From the NCBI RefSeq assembly GCF_001905385.1, contig NZ_LIPF01000003.1, forward strand, positions 617,082 to 681,081: a DNA stretch of 64,000 bases, in the 5' to 3' direction. The position numbers and the translations under genes are program-made. Each line of letters begins with the position of its first letter. Position 1 is the stretch's first letter. The stretch is from Streptomyces sp. CB02414 (GTDB lineage: Bacteria; Actinomycetota; Actinomycetes; Streptomycetales; Streptomycetaceae). This document shows positions 38,491 to 47,612 of the stretch, piece by piece. Under the pieces are notes generated by a model. It was not told where the DNA came from. It worked only from the letters and a program-made list of their open reading frames with translations, and made no database searches.

Positions 38491-40512
38491 ATGGAAGGAA
38501 CCCGTCCGGCCGACGCCCCGGCGCCCACCACCGTTGCCGGGGTCGGCCTCGGTCCCGCTGCCGATGAGTCTCCGGTCCGGGCCTCGGGCCCTGCCGTCGC
38601 TGCGGGGGTTGCCCCCGGTGCCGCTGCTGAGGCGTCCCCGGTTTCCACCACCGTTGCCGGGGTCGGCCTCGGTCCCGTCGCCGATGTGCCTCCGGTCCGG
38701 GCCTCGGGCCCTGCCGTCGCTGCGGGGGTTGCCCCCGGTGCTGCTGCTGACGCGTCCCCGGTTTCCACCACCGTTGCCGGGGTCGCCCCCGTCCCCGGCC
38801 CCGGCCCCGGCGACGTAGCCCCCGTCCCGGCCCCGGGCCCCGCCCCCGCTGCCGAAGCCGCGCCCACCACCGTTGCCGGAACCGGCGGTGCCGGTCCCGG
38901 TCTCGCTCCGTTCGGCAGGGGTGTCCTCCTCTGGGCCGTCCTGGCGCTGCCCGCCGTCACCGCCGACCGGCTCGGGATGAACGAGCCGCGGCCCCTGTGG
39001 CAGCAGCTGGCCGGGCTGGGGGTACTCGCCGTGGCGGCCGCGCTCTCCCGCCGGCGGCCGCTCGTCTCCTTCACCCTCACGGCGGCCCTGGGCCTGACCG
39101 CCGCCCCGGCCCTGTTCACCGTCTCGTACGGCCCCGCCCTCGGCGTCTTCGCCCTCCTGCTGGGCCTGCGCGCCCAGCGGGCCCGCCCCGCGGTGGCCGC
39201 CTTCGTGGCCGTCGACCTCGTCGGCACGGCGCAGATCGCGCTCGTCGGAGCCGACCCGCCGCCCGAGTGGCTGGTGATGACGGGCACGCTGCTCTTCGGC
39301 TGCGTCTTCCCCTGGCTCTGCGGACGCTACTGGCGCCAGAGCCGGGCGCTGGCCGAGGCCGGCTGGCTCAGGGCGGCCCGGCTGGAGGATGAGCAGCGGC
39401 ACGCCGAGGAACGGGCCAGGCTGCGCGAGCGGGCCCGGATCGCCCAGGACATGCACGACTCCCTCGGCCACGAACTGAGCCTGCTCGCCCTGCGCGCCGC
39501 CGCCCTCCAGGTCTCGCCCGGCCTCGCCACCGACCACCGGGCCGCCGCGGCCGACCTGCGCGCCGCCGCCGCGGACGCCACCGACCACCTGCACCGCATC
39601 ATCGGCGTACTGCGCGAGGACGACGAGCCGGCCCCGCTCGCCCCCGCCGGGGAGAGCATCGAGGAACTCGTCGCCAGGGCCGCCGAGTCGGGCCTCCCCG
39701 TACGCGTGGAGCGGCCCAGGGGCACCGCCGTGCCCTCGGCAGCGGCCCCGGAACCCGGCGGCGTCGCCGGACGCCTCCCGCACCGCGTCGTGCGCGAGGC
39801 CCTCACCAACGCGGCCCGCCACGCGCCCGGCGCCCCGGTCGTCGTGGCGGTCGGGAGCCACGCCCACGGCACGACCGTCACCGTCACCAACGGACCGGCC
39901 ACCGAGGAGGCGGCCCCGACCCAGGGCGGTTCGGGCCTGCTCGGGCTGCGCGCCGCCGTCACCTCGGTCGGCGGCGACTTCTCGGCCGGCCCGCACGGGG
40001 ACGGGTTCCGCGTCCGGGCGTACGTCCCCGCACAGCAGCCCACGCCCGCCACCCCCGTCCTGCCGCCCCCCGCCCCCACCAGCCCCTTCCCCCGCGCCCG
40101 CCGCCGCGTCGCCCTCGGCCTGGGCGCCGCCGCCGGCGCGGGCGTCGTCCTGGTCGGCGCGGCCTTCGGGTGGTACGCGTACACGGAGACGCACTCGGTG
40201 CTCACCCCGGCCGCGTACGCGCAACTGCGCCCGGGAACGCCGTACGACGAGGTCGCCCCCGTGCTGCCGGACCGCGAGGCGCACGACCCGCCCACCGACC
40301 GCGCCCCCGCACCGCCACCGGGTGCCCACTGCCGCTACTACCGGGCGAGCGGCGAACTGCTCGTCTCCATCGACCACTTCCGGCTCTGCTTCGACGCACC
40401 GGGACGGCAGGGGAAACTGATCGCCAAGGACGTGGTCCCCGGCGTCGGCCGCCCGGACCAGGACCACGACGAGAACGCCGAGAACACGGAGAACGGGGGA
40501 CCCGTACGGTGA
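38491..40512 (+). CDS. Sensor histidine kinase with repeat-rich N-terminus and C-terminal extracytoplasmic domain
   Basis: 673 residues. Residues 13-130 are low complexity, made of a 40-residue unit present twice plus partial copies. About five membrane segments follow (143-280), then HisKA_3 RIAQDMHDSLGHELS (His322) and HATPase (VVREALTNAARHA; GLLGLRAAVTSVGG). Unusually, another membrane segment (539-561) and about 110 residues outside the cell follow. That C-terminal domain (AYAQLRPGTPYDEVAPVL, then Cys614 and Cys633) recalls BamE/SmpA-like folds. The gene overlaps the response regulator by 4 bp. Confidence 0.88.
   Translation: MEGTRPADAPAPTTVAGVGLGPAADESPVRASGPAVAAGVAPGAAAEASPVSTTVAGVGLGPVADVPPVRASGPAVAAGVAPGAAADASPVSTTVAGVAPVPGPGPGDVAPVPAPGPAPAAEAAPTTVAGTGGAGPGLAPFGRGVLLWAVLALPAVTADRLGMNEPRPLWQQLAGLGVLAVAAALSRRRPLVSFTLTAALGLTAAPALFTVSYGPALGVFALLLGLRAQRARPAVAAFVAVDLVGTAQIALVGADPPPEWLVMTGTLLFGCVFPWLCGRYWRQSRALAEAGWLRAARLEDEQRHAEERARLRERARIAQDMHDSLGHELSLLALRAAALQVSPGLATDHRAAAADLRAAAADATDHLHRIIGVLREDDEPAPLAPAGESIEELVARAAESGLPVRVERPRGTAVPSAAAPEPGGVAGRLPHRVVREALTNAARHAPGAPVVVAVGSHAHGTTVTVTNGPATEEAAPTQGGSGLLGLRAAVTSVGGDFSAGPHGDGFRVRAYVPAQQPTPATPVLPPPAPTSPFPRARRRVALGLGAAAGAGVVLVGAAFGWYAYTETHSVLTPAAYAQLRPGTPYDEVAPVLPDREAHDPPTDRAPAPPPGAHCRYYRASGELLVSIDHFRLCFDAPGRQGKLIAKDVVPGVGRPDQDHDENAENTENGGPVR
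38527..38790. repeat. 120-bp tandem repeat in the kinase N-terminus
   Basis: Two nearly identical 120-bp units begin at 38527 and 38647; a third copy begins at 38767 and diverges after about 24 bp. Each encodes 40 residues starting TTVAGVGLGP and ending EASPVS or DASPVS. The near identity of the copies points to recent duplication. Confidence 0.9.
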
Positions 40513-41174
40513 TCCGGGTACTGCTGGCCGACGACGAGGCGATGGTGCGGGCCGGGGTCCGCGCCATCCTGGCGAGCGGCGGCGAGAGCGAGGTCGTCGC
40601 CGAGGCGGGCGACGGCCGCGAGGCGGTCGAACTCGTCCGCGCCCACCGCCCCGACGTGGCCCTGCTGGACATCCGGATGCCCCGCCTGGACGGCCTCGCG
40701 GCGGCCGAGGCGATCGCCCGGACCGTCCCCGGCACGGCCGTCGCGATGCTGACCACGTTCTCCGAACAGTCCTACGTGGCCCGCGCCCTGGCCGCCGGAG
40801 CCACCGGCTTCCTGCTCAAGTCCGGCGACCCCTACGAACTGATGGCCGGCGTGCGGGCCGTGGCCGAGGGCGCGGCCTTCCTGTCCCCGAAGGTCGCCCG
40901 GTACGTCGTCGAGGACCTCGGCCGGGACGGCGGCCGCCTCGCCCGCGAGGAACGGGCACGCGCGAGCGTCGCCCGCCTCAGCCCGCGCGAGCGCGAGGTC
41001 CTCGGCCTCGTCGGCGCCGGCCTGTCCAACCCGGAGATCGCCGCCCGGCTGCACCTCGTCGAGGGCACGGTGAAGGCGTACGTGAGCGCGGTGCTGGACC
41101 GGCTGGAGGTACGCAATCGGGTCCGGGCGGCGATCGTCGCGTACGAGGCGGGACTGGTCGAGCCGGACGGCTGA
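40509..41174 (+). CDS. NarL/FixJ-family response regulator
   Basis: 221 residues, GTG start overlapping the kinase stop (GTGA). Receiver: ADDEAMVRAG, phospho-acceptor Asp54 (LLDIRMP), LTTFSEQ and FLLKS. C-terminal LuxR HTH: LSPREREVLGLVGAGLSNPEIAARLHLVEGTVKAYVSAVLDRL. It is certainly the partner of the preceding kinase. The shared near-palindromes at 38439 and 41883 make autoregulation and control of the downstream PAP2 gene likely. Confidence 0.93.
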   Translation: MIRVLLADDEAMVRAGVRAILASGGESEVVAEAGDGREAVELVRAHRPDVALLDIRMPRLDGLAAAEAIARTVPGTAVAMLTTFSEQSYVARALAAGATGFLLKSGDPYELMAGVRAVAEGAAFLSPKVARYVVEDLGRDGGRLAREERARASVARLSPREREVLGLVGAGLSNPEIAARLHLVEGTVKAYVSAVLDRLEVRNRVRAAIVAYEAGLVEPDG

Positions 41175-41180
41175 GCCGCC

Positions 41181-41822
41181 TCAACGACGCCGGTGCGAGG
41201 CGGCATACGCGGTGCCGCGGGGCCCCGCCCCGGTCAGCCACCGCACCGCCGGCGCCGACGACGCCCGCATCGCCCCGGCCAGCCGCGTCGCCGGGCGCGT
41301 GCCCAGACGTACGGCCGCGGCGGCGACGAGGGCGCCGAACAGCAGCCCGGCGACGACGTCGTGCGGGTAGTGCACGCCGACGAAGACCCGGGAGAAGGCC
41401 ATCAGCAGGGCCAGCGGCACCGTCAGCCACACGGCGGTCCGCCGGACCAGGACCAGCGCCACCGCCGAAGCGCCCGCTATCGTCGCGTGGTTGCTCGGGA
41501 AGGACCAGTCGCCGGTCGGCGGGCACTCGGCCAGGGACGGCACCGCCCCGGCGACCGCACGGCACGGACGCTCCTGCGCGAAGCCGGACTTGACCAGCTC
41601 ACTGCAGACGTACGCCACAGCCGTGGCCACGGGTGCAAGGACCGCGATCGCGAACGCCCGGGTGCCGTCGCTCCTCGACCGCCACCAGGCGACGACGAAC
41701 AGCGCCCCGAACAACAGGATCCCCGCCTCCGTCCACACTTCCGCCGTGTGCTGTACCCACGTTGGGGTGTCATGGGCGAAGCCGGTGATGTCTCGGTAGA
41801 GCTCGTCGTCCTCGAAGTTCAT
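41181..41822 (-). CDS. PAP2-family membrane phosphatase
   Basis: 213 residues with about five membrane segments. The three PAP2 motifs are present: KSGFAQERPCR (KX6RP-type), SFPSNHATIAG (PSNH) and SRVFVGVHYPHDV (SRX5HX3D). Such enzymes remove phosphate from lipid phosphates, for example undecaprenyl pyrophosphate or phosphatidic acid, at the outer face of the membrane. It converges on the response regulator with a 6-bp gap. The operator-like site at 41883-41900 lies 61 bp upstream of its start. Confidence 0.9.
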   Translation of the reverse strand: MNFEDDELYRDITGFAHDTPTWVQHTAEVWTEAGILLFGALFVVAWWRSRSDGTRAFAIAVLAPVATAVAYVCSELVKSGFAQERPCRAVAGAVPSLAECPPTGDWSFPSNHATIAGASAVALVLVRRTAVWLTVPLALLMAFSRVFVGVHYPHDVVAGLLFGALVAAAAVRLGTRPATRLAGAMRASSAPAVRWLTGAGPRGTAYAASHRRR

Positions 41823-41882
41823 GCTCACGGACGGTAGGCAACGGCCCGGAGTCGTCACACCCCGCGATCGACACCTGCCGCC

Positions 41883-41900
41883 CCTGACGATCGGCAGGGG
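41883..41900. promoter_or_regulatory. Second copy of the near-palindromic operator
   Basis: The same 18 bp as at 38439-38456. Here the palindrome extends to CCCCTG at the left and CAGGGG at the right (41881-41900). It lies between the PAP2 gene (minus) and the secreted-protein gene at 41998 (plus) and could serve either. Confidence 0.6.
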
Positions 41901-41997
41901 GTCGGGGACCGTCTCCGGAATGATGATCGGTAAAAGATGCGGTCCTGAACGGCGGGTGGGACAAGGGAACGCGCCGATCTCTCGTACAGTTTGCGCC

Positions 41998-42846
41998 GTG
42001 GGATCTCTGCGCAATCCGATCGGGCCGCTTCCCTCCTCCATCTACTGGCGACGGAGGGCCGTACTGCTGTCCCTGCTCGCCCTGTTGGCACTGCTGATCA
42101 CGTGGGTCGTGGTCTCCGGCGGCGGTGACGGCGGCAAGGGCCGCGAGGACAGCGCCGACGGCAAGAACCCGGCTCCCTCGATCACCCCCGGACCGTCGGG
42201 TTCCGGCCCGGCGATCAGTGAGGCGCCGGGCGGACGCGACGAGTCGGGCGGCGAGGACTCCGGCGGATCGGGCTCGGGCAGTGGGGGAGCGGGCGGCACC
42301 GGCAGTGACAGTGGCTCCGGCTCAGGCTCCGGCGGCGCGGGCGGCGGCAACGGCACCGGAAGCGGCGCGGGCACCGGCGGCTCCGCGGGCGGCGCGGTGA
42401 CCGGAGTCGGCGCGGGCGACGCGCTGCCGGGCGGTTCGGGCCTGCCCAACTGCACCCCGGGTGCCGTGAAGTTGAGCCTGCGCAGCGTCCGCAACAGCTA
42501 CACGCCGGGCCAGACCCCCACCTTCGAACTGACCGTGCGCAACACCTCCGGCGCCGACTGCCAGGTCGATCTCGGCCCGGAGCACGCGGTGTTGACGATC
42601 ACGCCGGCCGAGGGCGACGACGCGTACTGGTCCTCCGACGACTGCGTGAAGGGCACGGGCAGCCTGCGGTACCGGGTGGCCGCGGGCAGCGGCATCACCT
42701 ACACCGTGAAGTGGGACCGCAAGCCGAGCACCCCCGAGTGCGGGACCCCTCCGGCGGGATCGGCGAAGGCCGGCACGTACCTGGTGGAGGCGAAGGCCAA
42801 GGGCTTCGAGAAGGTGCGGACGTCCTTCGTCCTGAAGAACGACTGA
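41998..42846 (+). CDS. Secreted/membrane-anchored protein with Ser/Gly-rich linker
   Basis: 282 residues, GTG start. TACAGT about 9 bp before the GTG looks like a -10 box, so the transcript may be leaderless. A single hydrophobic segment (about 21-40, VLLSLLALLALLITWVVV) serves as anchor. A Gly/Ser-rich linker of about 100 residues follows, then a beta-rich C-terminal domain of about 130 residues with four cysteines and the pattern PTFELTVRNTSGADCQVDLG, similar to immunoglobulin-like DUF4232-type domains. It probably sits at the cell surface. Function unknown. Confidence 0.75.
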   Translation: MGSLRNPIGPLPSSIYWRRRAVLLSLLALLALLITWVVVSGGGDGGKGREDSADGKNPAPSITPGPSGSGPAISEAPGGRDESGGEDSGGSGSGSGGAGGTGSDSGSGSGSGGAGGGNGTGSGAGTGGSAGGAVTGVGAGDALPGGSGLPNCTPGAVKLSLRSVRNSYTPGQTPTFELTVRNTSGADCQVDLGPEHAVLTITPAEGDDAYWSSDDCVKGTGSLRYRVAAGSGITYTVKWDRKPSTPECGTPPAGSAKAGTYLVEAKAKGFEKVRTSFVLKND

Positions 42847-42868
42847 GCCCGGACTGCGCCGGCAGGGG

Positions 42869-43993
42869 CTAGACGTACCGCTCCAGGATCGACGACTCCG
42901 CCAGCCGCGACAGCCCTTCCCGCACGCTGCGCGCCCGCGCCTCACCGACGCCGTCCACCGTCTGCAGGTCGTCCACGCTCGCGGCGAGCAGCTTCTGCAG
43001 ACCGCCGAAGTGCTCCACCAGCCGGTCGATGATCGCGCCCGGCAGCCGCGGCACCTTCGCCAGCAGCCGGAACCCGCGCGGCGACACCGCGGAGTCCAGC
43101 GTCTCGGGCGACCCGGTGTAGCCCAACGCCCGCGCCACCGTCGACAGTTCGAGCAGCTCCGCATGGCTGAGCTTGTCCAGCTCGGCGAGCGCCTCGTCGA
43201 CCGTACGGGACCGCTTCGCGGTCGGCTCGGGCACGTAGTCCCGCACGACCAGCTCCCGCTCCGGCTCGACACCGGCGATCAGCTCGTCCAGCTGAAGCGC
43301 CAGCAGGCGCCCGTCCGTCCCGAGCTCGACCACGTACTCGGCGATCTCGGTCGCGATCCGGCGCACCATCTCCAGCCGCTGCGCGACCGCCGAGACGTCC
43401 CGGACGGTCACCAGGTCCTCGATCTCCAGCGCCGACAGCGTGCCCGCGACCTCGTCCAGCCGCAGCTTGTACCGCTCCAGGGTCGCCAGCGCCTGATTGG
43501 CCCGCGACAGGATGGCGGCGGAATCCTCGAGCACCCGCCGCTGCCCGTCCACGTACAGCGCGATCAGCCGCATCGACTGCGAAACCGACACGACGGGGAA
43601 CCCGACCTGCTTGCTCACCCGGTCCGCCGTACGGTGCCGCGTACCGGTCTCCTCCGTCGGAATGGTCGGATCCGGAAGCAGCTGCACTCCCGCCCGCAGG
43701 ATCTTCGACAGGTCCGACGACAGCACGATGCCGCCGTCGAGCTTGCACAGCTCCCGCAGCCGCGTCGCGGTGAACTCCACATCCAGGACGAAACCGCCGG
43801 TGCACATGGACTCGACGGTCTTGTCCGAGCCCAGCACCATCAGACCGCCTGTGTTGCCGCGCAGGACCCGCTCCAGGCCGTCCCGCAGCAGCGTGCCGGG
43901 CGCCACCGCGCTCAGCGAGGCGCGCATCAGGCCATCGGCACCGGCACTCCCACCGGACTTTCCGGGAGCTGCTGCCCGGTCGTTGGCTGCCAC
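42869..43993 (-). CDS. disA: Diadenylate cyclase DisA
   Basis: 374 residues from GTG 43993, fixed by GGAGGAG 5 bp upstream. The N-terminal DAC domain has the catalytic DGG at 86-88 ([11 protein letters not shown]) and the RHR motif at 119-121 ([10 protein letters not shown]). A helical spine and a C-terminal RuvA-like helix-hairpin-helix DNA-binding domain ([30 protein letters not shown]) follow. DisA makes c-di-AMP from two ATP while scanning DNA; c-di-AMP controls osmotic and cell-wall functions in Streptomyces. It is cotranscribed with radA, with an 81-bp gap. Confidence 0.96.
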   Translation of the reverse strand: MAANDRAAAPGKSGGSAGADGLMRASLSAVAPGTLLRDGLERVLRGNTGGLMVLGSDKTVESMCTGGFVLDVEFTATRLRELCKLDGGIVLSSDLSKILRAGVQLLPDPTIPTEETGTRHRTADRVSKQVGFPVVSVSQSMRLIALYVDGQRRVLEDSAAILSRANQALATLERYKLRLDEVAGTLSALEIEDLVTVRDVSAVAQRLEMVRRIATEIAEYVVELGTDGRLLALQLDELIAGVEPERELVVRDYVPEPTAKRSRTVDEALAELDKLSHAELLELSTVARALGYTGSPETLDSAVSPRGFRLLAKVPRLPGAIIDRLVEHFGGLQKLLAASVDDLQTVDGVGEARARSVREGLSRLAESSILERYV

Positions 43994-44074
43994 TGCACTC
44001 CTCCGGTCGCAGGTTCTTCTGGCGCTCCCGTGTCGCACACTCGGTCGTACGGACGGACGAGACCAGGGCAAAGT

Positions 44075-45484
44075 CTACCGGCGGTCCTCCTCTTCCCGTG
44101 GGGCCTCTCGCCGACGCGAGCGAGGAAGCACCCGCAGGGCGTCTCCCATGTCCGCGACTTCCAGGACCTTCATGCCGTCGGGGACCCGCCCGGGATCGGC
44201 CGGTACCAGGGCGTGCGTGAACCCCAGGCGGTGCGCCTCGGAGAGCCTGCGCTGCACGCCCGTGACCCGTCTCACCTCACCGGCGAGACCGACCTCGCCG
44301 ATCGCCACGAGGTTCTTGGGCAGCGGAGTGTCACTCGCGGCGCTCGCCAGCGCCAGCGCGACCGCCAGATCGGCGGCGGGCTCGGACAGCTTCACACCCC
44401 CGACCGTCGCCGAGTAGATGTCCCTCTTCCCCAGGGCACTGATCCGCCCCCGCTGCTCCAGCACGGCCAGCATCATCGACACCCGGGAGGTCTCCAGCCC
44501 GGACGTCGTACGCCGCGGGGACGGGATCTGCGAGTCGACGGTCAGCGCCTGCACCTCGGCCACCAGCGGCCGGCGCCCCTCCAGGGTGACGGTCAGACAG
44601 GTGCCGGGCACCGGCTCGGCACGCCGCGTCAGGAACAGCCCGCTGGGGTCGGCCAGCCCCGTGATCCCCTCGTCGTGCAGCTCGAAGCAGCCGACCTCGT
44701 CCGTCGTGCCGTACCGGTTCTTGACCCCCCGCACCAGCCTCAGCCGCGCGTGCCGGTCGCCCTCGAAGTGCAGCACCACGTCCACCAGGTGCTCCAGCAG
44801 CCGGGGCCCGGCGATGGCCCCGTCCTTGGTGACGTGCCCCACCAGCAGCGTGGACATCCCGCGTTCCTTCGACGCCCGGATCAGCGCCCCCGCGACCTCC
44901 CGAACCTGCGCCATGCCCCCCGGCGCCCCGTCGATCTCGGGAGAGGCGACCGTCTGCACGGAGTCGAGGATCAGCAGCGACGGCTTCACGGCGTCCAGAT
45001 GCCCCAGCACCGCCGCGAGATCGGTCTCGGCCGCGAGATACAGGTGAGCGTCGATCGCCTTGATCCGGTCGGCCCGCAGCCGCACCTGGCTCGCCGACTC
45101 CTCACCCGTGACGTACAGCGTCCGGTGCTCGTCACTCGCCGACTTGGCCGCGACGTCCAGCAGCAGCGTGGACTTCCCGACGCCGGGCTCACCCGCGACC
45201 AGCACCACGGCACCGGGCACGAGCCCGCCGCCGAGCACCCGGTCCAGCTCGGGCACGCCGGTGGGCCGCGCGGTGGCCTGCCGCCCGTCGACCTGCCCGA
45301 TCGGCAGCGCGGACGTGGTCACACGCCCCGGCGTGGTCGTCCGCACGGCGGGCGCGCCGTACTCCTCGACCGTGCCCCATGCCTGGCATTCGGGACAGCG
45401 GCCGAGCCACTTGGCCGTCTGCCAGCCGCACTCGGTGCAGCGGTAGGACGGCCGTTCCTTGCTGGTCTTCGCACGGGCAGCCAT
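44075..45484 (-). CDS. radA: DNA repair protein RadA
   Basis: 469 residues. The N-terminal zinc finger uses Cys16, 19, 30 and 33 (CTECGWQTAKWLGRCPEC). The RecA-like ATPase has Walker A GEPGVGKST (98-106), Walker B LLILDSVQT and the RadA-specific KNRYG (255-259, usually KNRFG). The C-terminal Lon-protease-like domain contains SATVGGVKLSEPAADLAVALALAS. RadA promotes branch migration in recombination. In many Gram-positive bacteria radA precedes disA, as here, and RadA can restrain DisA activity. Confidence 0.96.
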   Translation of the reverse strand: MAARAKTSKERPSYRCTECGWQTAKWLGRCPECQAWGTVEEYGAPAVRTTTPGRVTTSALPIGQVDGRQATARPTGVPELDRVLGGGLVPGAVVLVAGEPGVGKSTLLLDVAAKSASDEHRTLYVTGEESASQVRLRADRIKAIDAHLYLAAETDLAAVLGHLDAVKPSLLILDSVQTVASPEIDGAPGGMAQVREVAGALIRASKERGMSTLLVGHVTKDGAIAGPRLLEHLVDVVLHFEGDRHARLRLVRGVKNRYGTTDEVGCFELHDEGITGLADPSGLFLTRRAEPVPGTCLTVTLEGRRPLVAEVQALTVDSQIPSPRRTTSGLETSRVSMMLAVLEQRGRISALGKRDIYSATVGGVKLSEPAADLAVALALASAASDTPLPKNLVAIGEVGLAGEVRRVTGVQRRLSEAHRLGFTHALVPADPGRVPDGMKVLEVADMGDALRVLPRSRRREAPREEEDRR

Positions 45485-45816
45485 GCACGAACCGTAACCG
45501 CCCCCACTGACAACGCCCCTCGCGGTCCGCCAGCGCACCGGCGTGGGGGTGAGTCGCGCGGCCCCGACCCACACCACCACGCACCGCGCGACGCGTACCC
45601 CCACCGAACCCGCACAGGCGCCGCAGGCACCCCGCCCCCACAGCCGGAGGCAACCGCAGACACCCCGCCTCACCACCCCGAACGGATCACCCCCCACCCC
45701 GCCCCATCCACGGAACAACAGCTTCCTGTCCCCTTATGAGGGATCGTTTCACCCGTACGGGTTAAAAGTGTCCAACGCGCCAGTTCGCGCCACCCATAGC
45801 CCCCTACGGTCGCCGA
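45485..45816. repeat. Gene-free 332 bp with copy of a dispersed intergenic repeat
   Basis: This divergent region (radA minus, BACON protein plus) holds, at about 45570-45680, a copy of the repeat found at 17372-17450: blocks ACCCCCACCGAACCCGCACAG and CCGGAGGCAACCGCA are shared. On the minus strand both copies read SVGVRVARCVV in one frame. Promoters of both genes must lie here; I could not place them with confidence. Confidence 0.55.
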
Positions 45817-47586
45817 GTGATGAGCAGCAGTACGGAGACCACGACCCGCACGACCGGCGCACACCGGGCGCACCGGGAAGCGCGTGACCGCACCGCGGCG
45901 CGGACGCTGGCGGAGCGGCCGCCCGCGCGCTACGACGCGTACCTGGACGGCCTGTTCACGTACTGCCTGTCCGTCCTCTGCGACCACGACGCCGCGACCG
46001 CCGCCCTGGGCGACGCCCTCGCACTCGCCGAGCGCCGCACCCACCGGGGCCACCGCGGCCCAGGCTCCGCCGCGGACCGCAGGGCATGGCTGTACGCACT
46101 GGCCCGCTGGGCCTGCCTGCGCAAGCTCGCCGAGGCGAAGGCGAAGGCCAACGCCAAGCAGAAACGTCCGAGCAGCCACGCGGCAGGCCGCCCCGACACC
46201 CCGCACAACGACGAGGACCACCAGCGCCACCGCCGCGAACTCGCCCTCCTCGCCTGGCCGGAGGCCGCCGGCACCACCCCTGAGCAGCGCGAGGCCCTCG
46301 AACTCGCCGTGCGCCACCACCTCGCCGCCCACGAGGTCGCCGCCGTCCTCGGCACGGACCTGGCCGCCACCCGCGAACTGCTCGCCTCCGCCGCCTGCGA
46401 GGTGGAACGCACCCGTGCCGCCCTCGCCGTGGTCGAGACCGGCACCTGCCCGGGCGTCGCCCGCCTCACCGGCGACAATCAGTACGTATTGAGCACAGCC
46501 CTCCGCCGCGAACTGGTCCGGCACGTCGACGACTGCCCCCGCTGCCGCCGCACCGCCGAACGCGCGATCCCCGGCCGCTGGCCCGGCACCAGCGTGACCC
46601 CCGCGGAGCTGCCCGTCCTGGAGGCCCCGCGCGCGGCCCTGCACATGGCCATGACCCACGTACCGCGCGCGCGGAGCGCGGCCCCCCGCTTCGACCGGCG
46701 CGGCTTCCCGATGGACCCCAAGGACCGCGCGGCCCGCCGGGACCGCCTGCGGGCGCGCGCCGTCACCACGACCGTCGTCGCCACCGTCGTGGCGGCCCCC
46801 GTGCTCGCGCTGTGGGCCGCCTACCGCGGCACCCCGGTCGTCGAGGGTGAGGAGGGCCGCTCGGCCAGCGCCACCGAGGCGCAGGACCCCAGCGCCATGG
46901 ACGGCGAGTCCGCGGGCGGCGGCTACGGCTTCGAGAACACCGGCAACACCCACACCACCCCCGGCCCCCGTTTCGACAAGAACGGCAAGGCCGACGTCTC
47001 CGTCGAGGTCGTCAGCGTCTCCGGCGCCGGCGAGAAGGGCGCCGGCCACCTGGAGGTGGCGGCCGGCCACGACGGCGACACCACCCTGGTCACCCTCACC
47101 GCGACCGGCGACGCACCGGTGAGCTGGTCCGCGACCACCGGGGCGTCGTGGCTCTACCTCAGCCAGTCCTCGGGCACCCTGCACCCCGGCGAGTCACTGA
47201 CGATCAAGGTGTACGTGGACCACCTGCGCGAGCCGTCCGGCCACTGGCGCGCCCGCGTGGCCGTCTCGCCCGTCGGCGCGGTCGTCTCCATCCAGGGCTA
47301 CGGCACCGCCCCCAGCCCTTCCCACCCGGGCCCGCACCCCAGCACCCCCGACGACTCCCCGCCCCCGTCGGACCCCGGCCCCGACCCGGACCCCTCCACC
47401 TCGCAGCCCCCCGACCCGACGCCCACGGACGACCCCCCGCCCACCTCACCGGACCCGGACCCGACGACTCCGACGGACGACCCGTCGCCCACCGACGGCA
47501 CGGGGGGCACGGGCGGCCCCGGCGACGCGGACGGCTCCTCCCCACCCCCGAGCGACACCGGCGACCCGAGCCCGACCACCCCGTAG
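45817..47586 (+). CDS. Sigma-like / zinc-finger / membrane / BACON-domain fusion protein
   Basis: 589 residues (GTG 45817 or ATG 45820). Residues 38-110 resemble ECF sigma region 2 (YDAYLDGLFTYCLSVLCDHDAATAALGDALALAERR). Residues 152-205 resemble region 4 (TTPEQREALELAVRHHLAAHEVAAVLGTDLAATRELL). His236-x3-Cys240-x2-Cys243 (HVDDCPRC) is the anti-sigma ZAS signature, with Cys211 upstream. One membrane segment (about 315-336) follows, then a BACON domain (about 385-490; PVSWSATTGASWLYLSQSSGTLHPGESLTIKV) and a Pro/Asp/Thr-rich tail. It may be a one-chain membrane-bound transcription factor; DNA binding is unproven. Confidence 0.75.
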   Translation: MMSSSTETTTRTTGAHRAHREARDRTAARTLAERPPARYDAYLDGLFTYCLSVLCDHDAATAALGDALALAERRTHRGHRGPGSAADRRAWLYALARWACLRKLAEAKAKANAKQKRPSSHAAGRPDTPHNDEDHQRHRRELALLAWPEAAGTTPEQREALELAVRHHLAAHEVAAVLGTDLAATRELLASAACEVERTRAALAVVETGTCPGVARLTGDNQYVLSTALRRELVRHVDDCPRCRRTAERAIPGRWPGTSVTPAELPVLEAPRAALHMAMTHVPRARSAAPRFDRRGFPMDPKDRAARRDRLRARAVTTTVVATVVAAPVLALWAAYRGTPVVEGEEGRSASATEAQDPSAMDGESAGGGYGFENTGNTHTTPGPRFDKNGKADVSVEVVSVSGAGEKGAGHLEVAAGHDGDTTLVTLTATGDAPVSWSATTGASWLYLSQSSGTLHPGESLTIKVYVDHLREPSGHWRARVAVSPVGAVVSIQGYGTAPSPSHPGPHPSTPDDSPPPSDPGPDPDPSTSQPPDPTPTDDPPPTSPDPDPTTPTDDPSPTDGTGGTGGPGDADGSSPPPSDTGDPSPTTP

Positions 47587-47612
47587 GGACTGTCCGGCGA
47601 GCCTCCCCGGCT

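Noticed and set aside
38527..38790. CRISPR-like array
   Set aside because: Repeat units are 120 bp, contiguous without spacers, and stay in the reading frame of the kinase; it is a protein-coding tandem repeat. The 10121-10262 array likewise has no unique spacers.
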